From Desulfobulbaceae bacterium (GTDB lineage Bacteria; Desulfobacterota; Desulfobulbia; Desulfobulbales; VMSU01): a stretch of 64,000 nt of DNA. Below are positions 1 through 7,084 of the stretch, one piece after another (the stretch's first letter is position 1; every line of letters begins with the position of its first letter). The stretch lies in NCBI GenBank assembly GCA_015231515.1, contig JADGBM010000003.1:1-64000 (forward strand), written 5' to 3'. The notes beneath the pieces were generated by a model. It was not told where the DNA came from. It saw nothing but the letters and a program-made list of their open reading frames with translations, and did not search any database. The position numbers and the translations under genes were made by a program.

Positions 1-271
1 TAACCCCTTTCCGCTTGAGTTCTTTGTATACGGCCGGCCAGGCCGGTAGGGGCCGATCCCCCTGTGCAATTATCGGAAGTGGTGGGAATAAAACCCGTTC
101 TAGTTTTGCATCGTCCATATCTTCGGGAAGAGGCCAGGAAAGGCCCATTAATTCGGCCCTGCCTAAATACTCTGAGACTGTAGAACGGGCGATCCCGCAA
201 CTTTTTGATATTTGCCGCTCACTTCTGCCAACAAACAATTTAAGACGTAAGACTTCTCTTATTTTTCGCAT
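1..271 (-). CDS. istA: IS21-family transposase IstA, N-terminal part (partial)
   Basis: This is the first 90 residues of a transposase that continues beyond position 1. It opens MRKIREVLRL and contains the helix-turn-helix typical of the IstA N-terminus (about residues 15-38, with SERQISKSCGIARSTVSEYL), followed by the linker with WPLPEDMDD and RPLPAWP that is common in this family. The DDE catalytic core is not in view. The start is the ATG at 271, with GAGGG five bases upstream. IstA binds the element ends and cuts the DNA together with the ATPase IstB. The visible reading frame has no stop, so the gene may be intact. Confidence 0.8.
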   Translation of the reverse strand, partial: MRKIREVLRLKLFVGRSERQISKSCGIARSTVSEYLGRAELMGLSWPLPEDMDDAKLERVLFPPLPIIAQGDRPLPAWPAVYKELKRKGV

Positions 272-380
272 TGATACCCTCTTTCGTGACAAAATTTCCT
301 CCTCGCTCTTTCATGATTTATTAATGAAAAAGTGGAGGATAATAGTCTGGGTATCCTTCGCTGGGTAGACCTGAATTTTG

Positions 381-495
381 GGTGGCCGAATTAAATCGGA
401 ATGGGTGGCCGAATAACTTCGGAATGGGTGGCCGAATTAAATCGGATTAGGTGGCCGGATAACTCCGGAATGAGTGGCCGAATTACTCCGGAATA
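381..495. repeat. Five tandem 23-bp repeats at the IS21 end
   Basis: Five head-to-tail units of 23 bp begin at 381, 404, 427, 450 and 473. Each starts GGTGGCCGAAT or a close variant and holds a short dyad of the form CCGA...TCGG or CCGGA...TCCGG. They lie directly upstream of istA. In IS21-family elements such repeats are transposase binding sites, and this is the likely role here. Confidence 0.85.
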
Positions 496-501
496 CTCAA
501 G

Positions 502-577
502 AGACAAGGGGTCAAGTCCGCTTTTGACTTTTGTTAAAAGAAGACAAGGGGTCAAGTCCGCTTTTGACTTTTGTTAA
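502..577. repeat. Two direct copies of a 36-bp sequence
   Basis: An identical 36-bp sequence beginning AGACAAGGGGTCAAGTCC occurs at 502-537 and 542-577, separated by four bases. Each copy contains the short dyad AAGTCCGCTTTTGACTT. The copies sit just outside the predicted IS21 end. Their function is unknown; similar AAGGGGTCAAG sequences are, from memory, seen as dispersed repeats in bacterial genomes. Confidence 0.75.
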
Positions 578-607
578 TATAAAATCGCCGATGGTGGCAT
601 TTGCCAC

Positions 608-709
608 GTTAGGAAATGTTGGGTTTCGTACCTCTACCCAACCTACCAAATGACGAAGCCATTATCAGAAAAGAACCTGCCCTTTTAGTGAGCCAGATGG
701 CATAAGGAG
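608..709. repeat. 102-bp direct repeat, copy A (flanks the BrnTA module)
   Basis: Copy A matches copy B at 1301-1403 with about ten mismatches and one single-base gap. Each contains a hairpin of the form TTGGGT...ACCCAA and ends in AGCCAGATGGCATAAGGAG. The two copies lie either side of the brnT-brnA genes in the same orientation. Confidence 0.85.
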
Positions 710-712
710 GTG

Positions 713-970
713 TTATACCGTATGTGGCAAATGTTCACTTAGCCACATTTTCATAAGTGATTGGTAGGGGATATCGCGCTTATTTGCTTCAACTTTGATT
801 TGGGCCAGCATTGATTCTGGCAGCCTTAACGAGATTGCCTTGGTTGTTGGCTTCAGGTTAGGAAAGACAGCGTGCTCTGCTGTGCTCCAGTCAAGGTAGT
901 CACTTGAGTCATTTTCTTCCCAAAAAGCTCTTTCTTCTGGTTCTGTTGCAAACTTAGGAATTTTCTTCAT
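713..970 (-). CDS. brnA: BrnA-like / CopG-type antitoxin
   Basis: This 85-residue protein resembles antitoxins of the CopG/BrnA class. The N-terminal half carries the EERAFWEENDSSDYLDWS segment common in these antitoxins. The C-terminal half (about residues 43-80) is a ribbon-helix-helix DNA-binding domain with the strand motif AISLRLPESML. It should neutralise the neighbouring BrnT and repress their shared promoter. The gene overlaps the end of brnT by 17 bp, which fits translational coupling. In this family the order is toxin first, antitoxin second, as here. The exact antitoxin subfamily is less certain than the pairing. Confidence 0.85.
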   Translation of the reverse strand: MKKIPKFATEPEERAFWEENDSSDYLDWSTAEHAVFPNLKPTTKAISLRLPESMLAQIKVEANKRDIPYQSLMKMWLSEHLPHTV

Positions 971-1250
971 AACTTTTTCTCTCCTTTTTATGCATGGGTC
1001 TGGCAGAGATTACCCTGATTTTATTTTGTTTAATTGTAAAGGTTATATGTAATTTCATATTGTTGTCAGTTCTACCTAAAGCATGAACTCTCACTTCATT
1101 TTGTGAGTGGGCTTTATCTTTAAGCAATAAGAGTGGTTGATTGAAAAACACTTGTTCCGTCTCTTCCTTTGAAACATCGTGCTTTTCAGAGCTTTTACGC
1201 TCGTTGCCATGATCCCACTGAAACTGCTTTGGTTCTTGTATATTTATCAT
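954..1250 (-). CDS. brnT: BrnT family ribonuclease toxin
   Basis: This 98-residue protein matches the BrnT (DUF497) pattern: an N-terminal FQWDHGNERKSSEKHDVS segment, a central EVRVHALGRTDNN segment, and a C-terminal RVISARPMHKKERKSYEE tail. BrnT toxins are RelE-fold ribonucleases that stop translation when not bound by BrnA. No truncation or frameshift is visible, so the module looks functional. The ATG at 1250 aligns with the usual N-terminus. It has no clear ribosome binding site and sits almost at the predicted transcription start, so the message could be leaderless. Confidence 0.88.
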   Translation of the reverse strand: MINIQEPKQFQWDHGNERKSSEKHDVSKEETEQVFFNQPLLLLKDKAHSQNEVRVHALGRTDNNMKLHITFTIKQNKIRVISARPMHKKERKSYEENS

Positions 1251-1254
1251 AATT

Positions 1255-1285
1255 GTATATTAATGCCATATACTAATGTTGTCAA
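1255..1285 (-). promoter_or_regulatory. Predicted brnTA promoter with operator dyad
   Basis: On the minus strand a consensus -35 box TTGACA (1285-1280) is followed after 17 bases by TAATAT (1262-1257). A perfect inverted repeat GTATAT-N7-ATATAC (1255-1273) covers the -10 box, a good position for autorepression by the ribbon-helix-helix antitoxin. Confidence 0.65.
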
Positions 1286-1300
1286 TATTCCAGGTTTTCA

Positions 1301-1403
1301 GTTAGAAAATGTTGGGTTTCGTGCCTCTACCCAACCCACCAAATAACTAAGCCCTTGTCTGAAAATAACCTGTCCGTTTTAGTGAGCCAGATGGCATAAG
1401 GAG
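1301..1403. repeat. ~102-bp direct repeat, copy B (flanks the BrnTA module)
   Basis: This is the second copy of the repeat at 608-709, about 90% identical and in the same orientation. It begins GTTAGAAAATGTTGGG and ends AGCCAGATGGCATAAGGAG. It lies between the brnT promoter and the truncated cytochrome c peroxidase remnant. Confidence 0.85.
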
Positions 1404-1418
1404 CCGTAAGATAATGCA

Positions 1419-2018
1419 TCATAAATAGCCGTGTTGTTTTTTGACGGCTCCTAAATTAGAACCGTTGATAACCACGAGGACACCGAGAGCACGAAGGCAA
1501 AGACTCTGGAAACGCTGTTCTCGATACTCATTTATTTCAAGCACTCTAACTATCAAGCCCTGCCAGATTTTATCCCAATCCCATCGATTTAAACTACCGA
1601 GATGATTTTCATGGAAATTCCCGCGCATCTCGGTATCGGATGTGGGAGGAAACATCGCCTGGGCTGCAAGGGCGCTGTCCAGGCCATCAGGTAAAGCGAA
1701 GGCAGCTGGTGTCCACATTTCGAGGTTTTTTCTTTGCTCGGAACCCCCCACTGGTGCAAAAAAATGACCACCCTTTCGAGCCATGACCCGTCCATCCCAA
1801 AACATTGTAACAAAGTCGCCTCGATTAAACAGGTCTGTGGCATTTCGTGGTACGAACACTGGCTTACTCGCCTCGTTTACTGGAAGAATGCGAGAGGTCA
1901 TAATGCCCTTTCCACCTTAACCTATGGAAACGGGAAGCGCATCTGCCGTGGCGGCCTCGGGAAGATGACAGGTAGCGCAGGAGATATTTTTAAAACCATA
2001 CCCTTTATCGCCACCATT
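1419..2018 (-). pseudogene. Decayed di-haem cytochrome c peroxidase family gene
   Basis: Read on the minus strand, this holds a haem-binding CATCH motif (1979-1965) followed in the same frame by a TAA stop (1919-1917). After the stop the family signature resumes: FVPRNATDLFNRG, FWDGRVMARKGG, then ALAAQAMFPPTSDTEMRG. Homology fades after residues like WQGLIVRVLEINEYR near 1520, and the rest of the frame looks unrelated, so the C-terminal half with the second haem is missing. Upstream of the haem motif the frame is closed by TGA at 2021-2019. With an in-frame stop and both ends lost, it cannot make a working periplasmic peroxidase. Confidence 0.75.
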
Positions 2019-2283
2019 TCATGCCCTCCTAATTCGTTGCATTATTATATTTGGCTTACTATCGTGCTTACCCGTCCCAAGACCCTTTTAATTGGTGCTG
2101 CCTATAAATGCTATTGGCAAACTTAGTAAACTGTATCAACGCATTGATTACAATCATACCTCTTTCAATATGGTTGTAACAACAAAGAATTGATCCAACT
2201 AAAAGCATGACGGAATAACGAGTTTTGGTTATTTTGCAAGATGCTCCTCCTTTTTATTGATTACTGCCGTGGAGACTTAAACT
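2019..2283. other. Intergenic stretch with nothing recognised
   Basis: No gene, RNA or clear regulatory signal is visible. The sequence is probably further debris of the accessory region, lying between the peroxidase remnant and the signal-peptide remnant. Confidence 0.5.
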
Positions 2284-2412
2284 ATGAAGAAAAAATATTC
2301 ACTTTTGCTTTGAACCAGCTGGTTGACACTCTTGTTGCTCTCTGTTGCTTTTTCCTTAAGTAATAACGAGTGCGTAGGTAAGTTTGTGCCCCGCGAAACC
2401 CAAACAGGTTAA
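2284..2412 (+). pseudogene. Remnant of a secreted-protein gene with an internal stop
   Basis: A plus-strand frame starts ATG AAG AAA AAA at 2284 and is cut by TGA at 2311-2313. It then continues in frame with a strongly hydrophobic stretch (WLTLLLLSVAFSLS), followed by NNECVGKFVP and a stop at 2412. Together these resemble a signal peptide and the first residues of a mature protein. The CVGKFV tail recalls the start of TraU-type conjugation proteins, but this is a very short match. It may equally be chance. Confidence 0.3.
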
Positions 2413-3101
2413 GTTGTAGGAAGTGGAACATGATCGCCTTTTATCAGTTCATTGAAATAGACGATGGAGGTAAACTCGGCAGAGTTTTGGGGAGGGCGTT
2501 GACTGCTCGGTCGAGCCACATAAATGAGATGTTTGATGCCATATTCCTGGGCGGAATAGAGAATTTTTTCGGTATCTTCGGCAAGCATTGTCCGTTCTTT
2601 GTCGTAAGGAACCAAGCCCTTCAGCCTGCCCCAGAACTGGGGGTTTTCTTTGGGCAGGCCGACCTCTTCGGCGCAGATAATTCTGTCAAAATAACCTCGA
2701 AGCGCTGTTTTGTTCATTTTGATATCAAGAGTTTTTGAATGGGCATTAGTTACCAGATAGATCTTTTTATTACTCTCCTGTAGAAAAATCAAAAAATCAA
2801 CCACATATGGATGCACATCAATCAGGTGCTCTACCTTTAATTTTAAGGCAGGAATGTCTAGTTTCAGCTGCTCAGACCAATAATCAAGGTCAGTCCAGTC
2901 AAGTGTACCCTCTTTGGCCTTATAGACCTCTAATAGCATTTTTCGAGCTGTGATCTTGTCCATGCCATTGGTCTTGGCATAAATTTCAGGCACATAATGT
3001 TCCCAGAAGTTGTCATCAAAATGTTTATCGAGAAGCGTGCCATCCATATCAAGCAGCACGGTATCTATTTCTGTCCAGTCTATCATCGTCATTACGCTCA
3101 C
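2409..3101 (-). CDS. yrfG: HAD-superfamily nucleotidase (YrfG-like GMP/IMP nucleotidase)
   Basis: The protein has the HAD motif I DMDGT at residues 18-22 (D18 nucleophile, D20 acid), motif II in LVTNAHS near residue 118, and the late acidic motif MLAEDTE. The opening IDTVLLDMDGTLLD and FWEHYVPEIYA are close to E. coli YrfG, which removes phosphate from GMP and IMP. Length (230 residues) fits. The start could be GTG 3101 or ATG 3092 or 3086, since no ribosome binding site decides it; 3086 best fits relatives. It is the last gene of the leftward parA-parB-pyrK-pyrD run but is separated from pyrD by about 110 bp. Confidence 0.8.
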   Translation of the reverse strand: MSVMTMIDWTEIDTVLLDMDGTLLDKHFDDNFWEHYVPEIYAKTNGMDKITARKMLLEVYKAKEGTLDWTDLDYWSEQLKLDIPALKLKVEHLIDVHPYVVDFLIFLQESNKKIYLVTNAHSKTLDIKMNKTALRGYFDRIICAEEVGLPKENPQFWGRLKGLVPYDKERTMLAEDTEKILYSAQEYGIKHLIYVARPSSQRPPQNSAEFTSIVYFNELIKGDHVPLPTT

Positions 3102-3211
3102 GGTTGCTCGTTGTTATTTTAGCGCCTTACGCCCCAACTTCTTACAAACAAAACAGGTTAGTACAGTTTAAACGGCACGTCCTGCCCTTGCGTACCACGC
3201 TTTGTTCGCCA

Positions 3212-4138
3212 TTATCTGCCAGGATGGGCAGCACCAATTAAATCGGCAATCGACTCGATACCGTTGTCTTGTAAATATTGGTTAATTCCAACCCGAATTT
3301 TTTCTGCTGCATTGGGGTTCACAAAGTTAGCAGTACCAACTTGAATTGCTGTGGCACCTGCCAGAATAAACTCTATTGCATCTTGCCAGGTACTAATTCC
3401 GCCAATGCCGATCACCGGAATAGTAACCGCCTGGGAAACCTGCCAGACCATACGCAGGGCAACAGGCTTTATAGCAGGCCCACTTAAACCACCAATAGTG
3501 TTCGCCAAGACCGGCCTTTTCTTTTCAATATCGATTGCCATCCCTATTAATGTGTTGATAAGAGATACGGCATCGGCGCCGGCCTCCTGCACAGCACAAG
3601 CCATTTCGCAGATATCCGTTACATTGGGAGACAATTTAACAATGATCGGAAAGTTGCAAACATTTTTTACCGACCGTGTCACCTCGGCTGCCATAGAGGC
3701 CTTTGTGCCAAAGGCAACTCCACCCTTTTTAACATTGGGACAGGAGATGTTCAGTTCAATAGCGCAAATTCCGCTAACATCATTAAGGCGCTCAACAATT
3801 GCACAATACTCTTCAATACTATCGCCTAAAATATTAACAATAGTTTTGTTTCCAACTTTCTGAAGGTAGGGCATTTTTTCTTTAATAAAACGCTCGACAC
3901 CGACATTTTCCAAGCCAATAGCGTTGAGCATGCCGCAGGCCGTCTCAACAATCCTTGGTGGCGGATTACCGCTACGAGGGTTAAATGAAATCCCTTTGAC
4001 TACGATGGCACCCAACTTTTCTAACGGCAGATACTCTTCAAACTCTTCCCCGTAACCAAAGGTTCCGGATGCGGTCATGACCGGATTTTCAAATGTGCAA
4101 CCGGCAATTGATATTTTGGTGTCTGGTTTCTTTACCAC
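3212..4138 (-). CDS. pyrD: Dihydroorotate dehydrogenase, class 1B catalytic subunit
   Basis: It oxidises dihydroorotate to orotate in pyrimidine synthesis with FMN. The 308-residue protein has the FMN barrel signatures TASGTFGYG (about 22-30) and NISCPNVKKGG (130-140) with the class 1 catalytic cysteine at C133. Near the C-terminus it has the phosphate-binding GIGGIS and GATAIQVGTA motifs. It lacks an N-terminal membrane helix, which excludes class 2. It overlaps the end of pyrK by 7 bp, as expected for the PyrD-PyrK heterotetramer that uses NAD. Confidence 0.95.
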   Translation of the reverse strand: MVKKPDTKISIAGCTFENPVMTASGTFGYGEEFEEYLPLEKLGAIVVKGISFNPRSGNPPPRIVETACGMLNAIGLENVGVERFIKEKMPYLQKVGNKTIVNILGDSIEEYCAIVERLNDVSGICAIELNISCPNVKKGGVAFGTKASMAAEVTRSVKNVCNFPIIVKLSPNVTDICEMACAVQEAGADAVSLINTLIGMAIDIEKKRPVLANTIGGLSGPAIKPVALRMVWQVSQAVTIPVIGIGGISTWQDAIEFILAGATAIQVGTANFVNPNAAEKIRVGINQYLQDNGIESIADLIGAAHPGR

Positions 4139-4935
4139 TTGATATCTCCCTCATTAAATACCGGCCCATCCTGACAAACATGGAGATAGGCCCCCCCCTT
4201 GCTGTTCAGCTTTGTTGATTCCACTGTACACCCTAAACAGGCTGCTATGCCGCAAGCCATCATAGTCTCCAGAGAAACTTGACATCCCCAGCCTAGCTCT
4301 CGTGAAAGTGTCGCGACAGCCTTCATCATAGGATGTGGGCCACAACAATAGACCATGTGCTGCCCAGCACCAAACTCCCCTCCTGCTTCACGCAAAAGAT
4401 CCGTCACCAGGCCGTGGTGGGCAAATGAGCCATCATCAGTCGCCAGACGCACATCAACGCCGGAAATAGGGTTATAATATTCGTTGAAAGCCTCAAGTTC
4501 CGCCTTATCTCGTGCCCCAAGCAGGATATGCACCTTAGGCTTCCCCGCCTCTTTGACAATTTTTTTAGTCAGAAATTGCATCGGCGCAATACCCATTCCA
4601 CCGCCAACAATAAAATGATGCTTACCGTTCACCGTAAAGCCGTTGCCCTGTGGTCCGACTATATCTATCGTACCACCGGCAGCCATCCGACTCATCAGCT
4701 CTGTTCCCCGACCGATTACCTTATAGGCGATATGGACTTCACCGGAAGAAGTGACATTATGAATTGAGAACGGCCTCCGCAATAGTGGGTCGTACCCGTC
4801 ATCGGAAGCCTGGACCATTAGAAACTGACCGGGACGCGCCGCTGCCGCAGCCTCCGGCGCCACCAACTCCATTCGGAATATCGACTTACTCAACTGAACA
4901 TTAGCACTGATTTCCACCCTGCTCTGTTTCATCAC
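4132..4935 (-). CDS. pyrK: Dihydroorotate dehydrogenase electron-transfer subunit
   Basis: PyrK carries electrons from the class 1B PyrD to NAD through FAD and a 2Fe-2S cluster. The protein (267 residues) has the FAD-binding RRPFSIHN motif (53-60), the NAD-binding GGGMGIAPMQF motif (about 111-121) and four cluster cysteines at C228, C233, C236 and C254. The GTG at 4935 overlaps the parB stop by four bases; the ATG at 4932 is an alternative. Its tight fit between parB and pyrD implies one transcript. Confidence 0.95.
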   Translation of the reverse strand: MMKQSRVEISANVQLSKSIFRMELVAPEAAAAARPGQFLMVQASDDGYDPLLRRPFSIHNVTSSGEVHIAYKVIGRGTELMSRMAAGGTIDIVGPQGNGFTVNGKHHFIVGGGMGIAPMQFLTKKIVKEAGKPKVHILLGARDKAELEAFNEYYNPISGVDVRLATDDGSFAHHGLVTDLLREAGGEFGAGQHMVYCCGPHPMMKAVATLSRELGWGCQVSLETMMACGIAACLGCTVESTKLNSKGGAYLHVCQDGPVFNEGDIKW

Positions 4936-5846
4936 TCTTCCCGTACGATTAAAGTCAGTAGACGTTCAAGATCATCAGGCGATTGATACTCAATTTCAAT
5001 CTTGCCCCTGGAACCTGACTGGATTAATTTGCTTTTTGACCCCAAGTATGTCGCAAGACTGTTAATTAAAGCCCTACAGTGTGATGCCGGGATCCCTGGT
5101 GCAGCTTTTACCCTAGGTGTCACTTGGCCGGTGTTAAGCCTCTCTTTCTTAATCGCCTTCCCCATGTTCTCGGCTTCACGCACTGAAAGATTGTTTTTTA
5201 CAATTTCATCATGCAAGGCCCGCTGGTATTCCGCTTCAATTCCCAGGAGCACCCGGGCATGCCCTGCCGAAATAGCCCCAGACTGCAGACTTACCTTCGC
5301 ATAGTCGGGCAAGGTAAGCATTCGCAGAAAATTGGCGATAGTGGATCTGTTCTTACCCACCCTCTTGGCAATAACCTCTTGAGTCATGCCAAATTCACCA
5401 GCGAGTTGACCATAGGCCTCGGCCTCCTCTAGGGCATTCAAGTTTTCTCGCTGTATATTCTCTATCAACGCCAGTTCTAATCGGTCAGACAAGCCGACCT
5501 CCTTTACAAGCACAGGCACCTTTTCAAGACCAGCTACCTTCGAGGCCCGCAATCGCCTTTCCCCGGCAATAAGTTCAAACTCGTTCTCTTTTATTTTTCT
5601 CACTACCAGCGGCTGCAGCACCCCCTTCTCACTGATAGACGCAGCAAGACCCTGCAAATCTTCAGGATCAAACTCTTTCCTGGGCTGATAGGGGTTCGGC
5701 ACGATAAAATCAATTGGACACATGAAATATGGCGAATCCGGCTTCTCAACTTCCGGCCCACTCAAATCAATACCTCTTTCCTCTGAAACCGGCAGGAGTG
5801 CCTTTAGCCCCTTACCCAATGGCGACATTTTTTTAGTTGTGATCAC
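4932..5846 (-). CDS. parB: Chromosome-partitioning protein ParB
   Basis: ParB is a CTP-dependent DNA clamp that loads at parS and spreads to form the partition complex. The 304-residue protein has the CTP-binding ParB/Srx domain (about residues 40-135) with GERR at 95-98 and ENIQRENLNALEEA. Next comes the helix-turn-helix that reads parS (about 153-176, IAKRVGKNRSTIANFLRML) and a C-terminal dimer domain. The start is GTG, overlapping the parA stop by four bases, with AAGGGGGTG just upstream. A perfect parS lies upstream of parA. Confidence 0.96.
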   Translation of the reverse strand: MITTKKMSPLGKGLKALLPVSEERGIDLSGPEVEKPDSPYFMCPIDFIVPNPYQPRKEFDPEDLQGLAASISEKGVLQPLVVRKIKENEFELIAGERRLRASKVAGLEKVPVLVKEVGLSDRLELALIENIQRENLNALEEAEAYGQLAGEFGMTQEVIAKRVGKNRSTIANFLRMLTLPDYAKVSLQSGAISAGHARVLLGIEAEYQRALHDEIVKNNLSVREAENMGKAIKKERLNTGQVTPRVKAAPGIPASHCRALINSLATYLGSKSKLIQSGSRGKIEIEYQSPDDLERLLTLIVREE

Positions 5847-6631
5847 AACACCCCCTTAACCTTTTGGTTCTGTATGAACTCCTTACCCAAATTAAGATAA
5901 CTCAAGGCCCCAACAGATCGAGGGTCATATGCGTGAATTGACAGTCCGTGGCTTGGACATTCGCTCAGCCTGACGTTACGCGGAATCACCGTCTCAAAAA
6001 CTTCCTTTTTAAAGTGCTGCTTCACCTCTCGCGCCACCTGATGTGTCAATCGGTTCCTCCGGTCGTACATGGTCAGAACAATGCCCTCGATTGCCAAAGT
6101 TGCATTATAGGAGTTCTTAACAAGTCGTATTGTCCGCACCAGCTGGCTCAACCCCTCAAGCGCAAAATACTCACATTGCAGCGGAATAATAACCGCATCT
6201 GACGCGGTTAGAGCATTAATAGTCAACAAGCCCAGCGACGGCGGACAATCGATAAACACAAAATCGTATGAACCCAACAGCGGCTCAAGCAATTCAGACA
6301 AAAACCTTTCGCGCTTAACCGTGGCCACCAACTCGACCTCCACACCTATCAGGTCAATATGGGTTGGAAGCACATACAGATTACCACTCTCACCGACCTG
6401 ACGAATCGCCTCGCCAACGGCTGCCTCATTCATGTAACAATGATAGAGGTGGTGACCCATCTCGGCCACATTCACCCCCAGGCCGCTTGACGCATTGCCC
6501 TGGGGGTCTGAATCCACCACCAAGACCTTATAGCCCAACTGGGCCACCGCAGACGCAAGATTTATTGCGGTCGTAGTCTTTCCCACACCCCCCTTCTGAT
6601 TAGCAAACGTTAACACCCTGGCTCTTCTCAT
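5843..6631 (-). CDS. parA: Chromosome-partitioning ATPase ParA (Soj)
   Basis: ParA is the deviant-Walker ATPase that moves ParB-parS complexes over the nucleoid. The protein (262 residues from the start chosen) shows the deviant Walker A box KGGVGKTT at residues 13-20, the A' segment DSDPQGNASSGLG, and Walker B FIDCPPSLGLLTINAL. I chose ATG 6631, which has AGGGGAG nine bases upstream; an upstream in-frame ATG at 6661 would add ten unlikely residues. It is followed without a gap by parB. There is no plasmid-type N-terminal DNA-binding extension, so it is the chromosomal type. Confidence 0.96.
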   Translation of the reverse strand: MRRARVLTFANQKGGVGKTTTAINLASAVAQLGYKVLVVDSDPQGNASSGLGVNVAEMGHHLYHCYMNEAAVGEAIRQVGESGNLYVLPTHIDLIGVEVELVATVKRERFLSELLEPLLGSYDFVFIDCPPSLGLLTINALTASDAVIIPLQCEYFALEGLSQLVRTIRLVKNSYNATLAIEGIVLTMYDRRNRLTHQVAREVKQHFKKEVFETVIPRNVRLSECPSHGLSIHAYDPRSVGALSYLNLGKEFIQNQKVKGVL

Positions 6632-6684
6632 ACACCACCACTCCCCTATTTCTGTTTTCAAACTCTACACCGCAAATACTGCGC

Positions 6685-6715
6685 TATATATCCCACAGGG
6701 CGCCCACGATGTCAA
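6685..6715 (-). promoter_or_regulatory. Predicted parAB promoter
   Basis: On the minus strand a consensus -35 TTGACA (6715-6710) is followed by GATATA after 17 bases (6692-6687) or TATATA after 19 bases (6690-6685). The -35 box directly touches the parS palindrome, so ParB bound there could affect parAB transcription. Confidence 0.55.
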
Positions 6716-6741
6716 CAGATTGTTTCACGTGAAACAATCTG
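6716..6741. promoter_or_regulatory. parS: parS centromere site (perfect 26-bp palindrome)
   Basis: The canonical 16-bp bacterial parS TGTTTCACGTGAAACA lies at 6721-6736 with no mismatch, and the dyad extends perfectly to 26 bp. It is about 85 bp upstream of the parA start. ParB loads here. I saw no other exact parS copy in the window. In most bacteria parS sites cluster near the replication origin. Confidence 0.96.
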
Positions 6742-7084
6742 ATTTTATCCTTTTATATCAAATAGTTACATGAGTTACAAACAAACTGTAAACAATAAAA
6801 AACAGAAAAATAAGGCTGAAATTACGATCCAGGGAGCAGAAAAACCGGCACCGACCAGAAAACAGTTCAAAGGCGGAGATGAAGCGGAGGAAAAAGGCGA
6901 CAAAGCTCACAGGCAAAGGGTTGCAGGAATCACGATGACATAAGTTGGCACCCCCAAAAGACGGTTGAGCATTTCGCAGTCTCAGGAAGATTCAGGGGCG
7001 AGGCAATGCAAAGAGATGCTAAGCAACAAAAATCGCACACAGCGCAATTTTGGCATGAATTTGCGCCTGCACAAATTTAGCTGT
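6742..7084. other. Gene-poor interval between parS and the tRNA-Leu terminator
   Basis: This interval holds no recognised gene or RNA. The first part is A-rich. One short lysine-rich open frame (6770-6943) is listed separately with low confidence. I see no DnaA-box cluster. Confidence 0.5.
6770..6943 (+). CDS. Possible small Lys-rich protein (57 residues), unrecognised
   Basis: An open frame runs from ATG 6770 to TAA 6943 and encodes a highly charged peptide starting MSYKQTVNNKKQKNKAE, with a Gly/Glu/Lys-rich tail. No ribosome binding site, hydrophobic segment or known motif is visible. It fills the otherwise empty space after parS on the opposite strand to parA. It may be a chance frame in A-rich DNA. 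Confidence 0.2.
   Translation: MSYKQTVNNKKQKNKAEITIQGAEKPAPTRKQFKGGDEAEEKGDKAHRQRVAGITMT

Larger units (their letters stand above)
1..499 (-). mobile_element. IS21-family insertion sequence, one end only (cut by the window edge)
   Basis: The stretch contains the start of an istA-like transposase gene reading leftward out of the window, and in front of it a terminal region of tandem GTGGCCGAAT-type repeats, the arrangement of IS21-family ends where the transposase binds several copies. The element seems to end near 499, where the minus strand begins TGAGTATTCC; IS21 ends commonly start with TG. The other end and istB lie outside the window, so completeness and target duplication cannot be judged. 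The boundary at 499 is an inference. Confidence 0.75.

Noticed and set aside
15..368. A 117-residue plus-strand open frame at the left edge
   Set aside because: It is the antisense of the istA start and terminal repeats; the minus-strand frame has clear IstA motifs and a ribosome binding site.
1734..2126. A 130-residue plus-strand open frame
   Set aside because: It runs opposite the cytochrome c peroxidase remnant, shows no family motif, and has no ribosome binding site.
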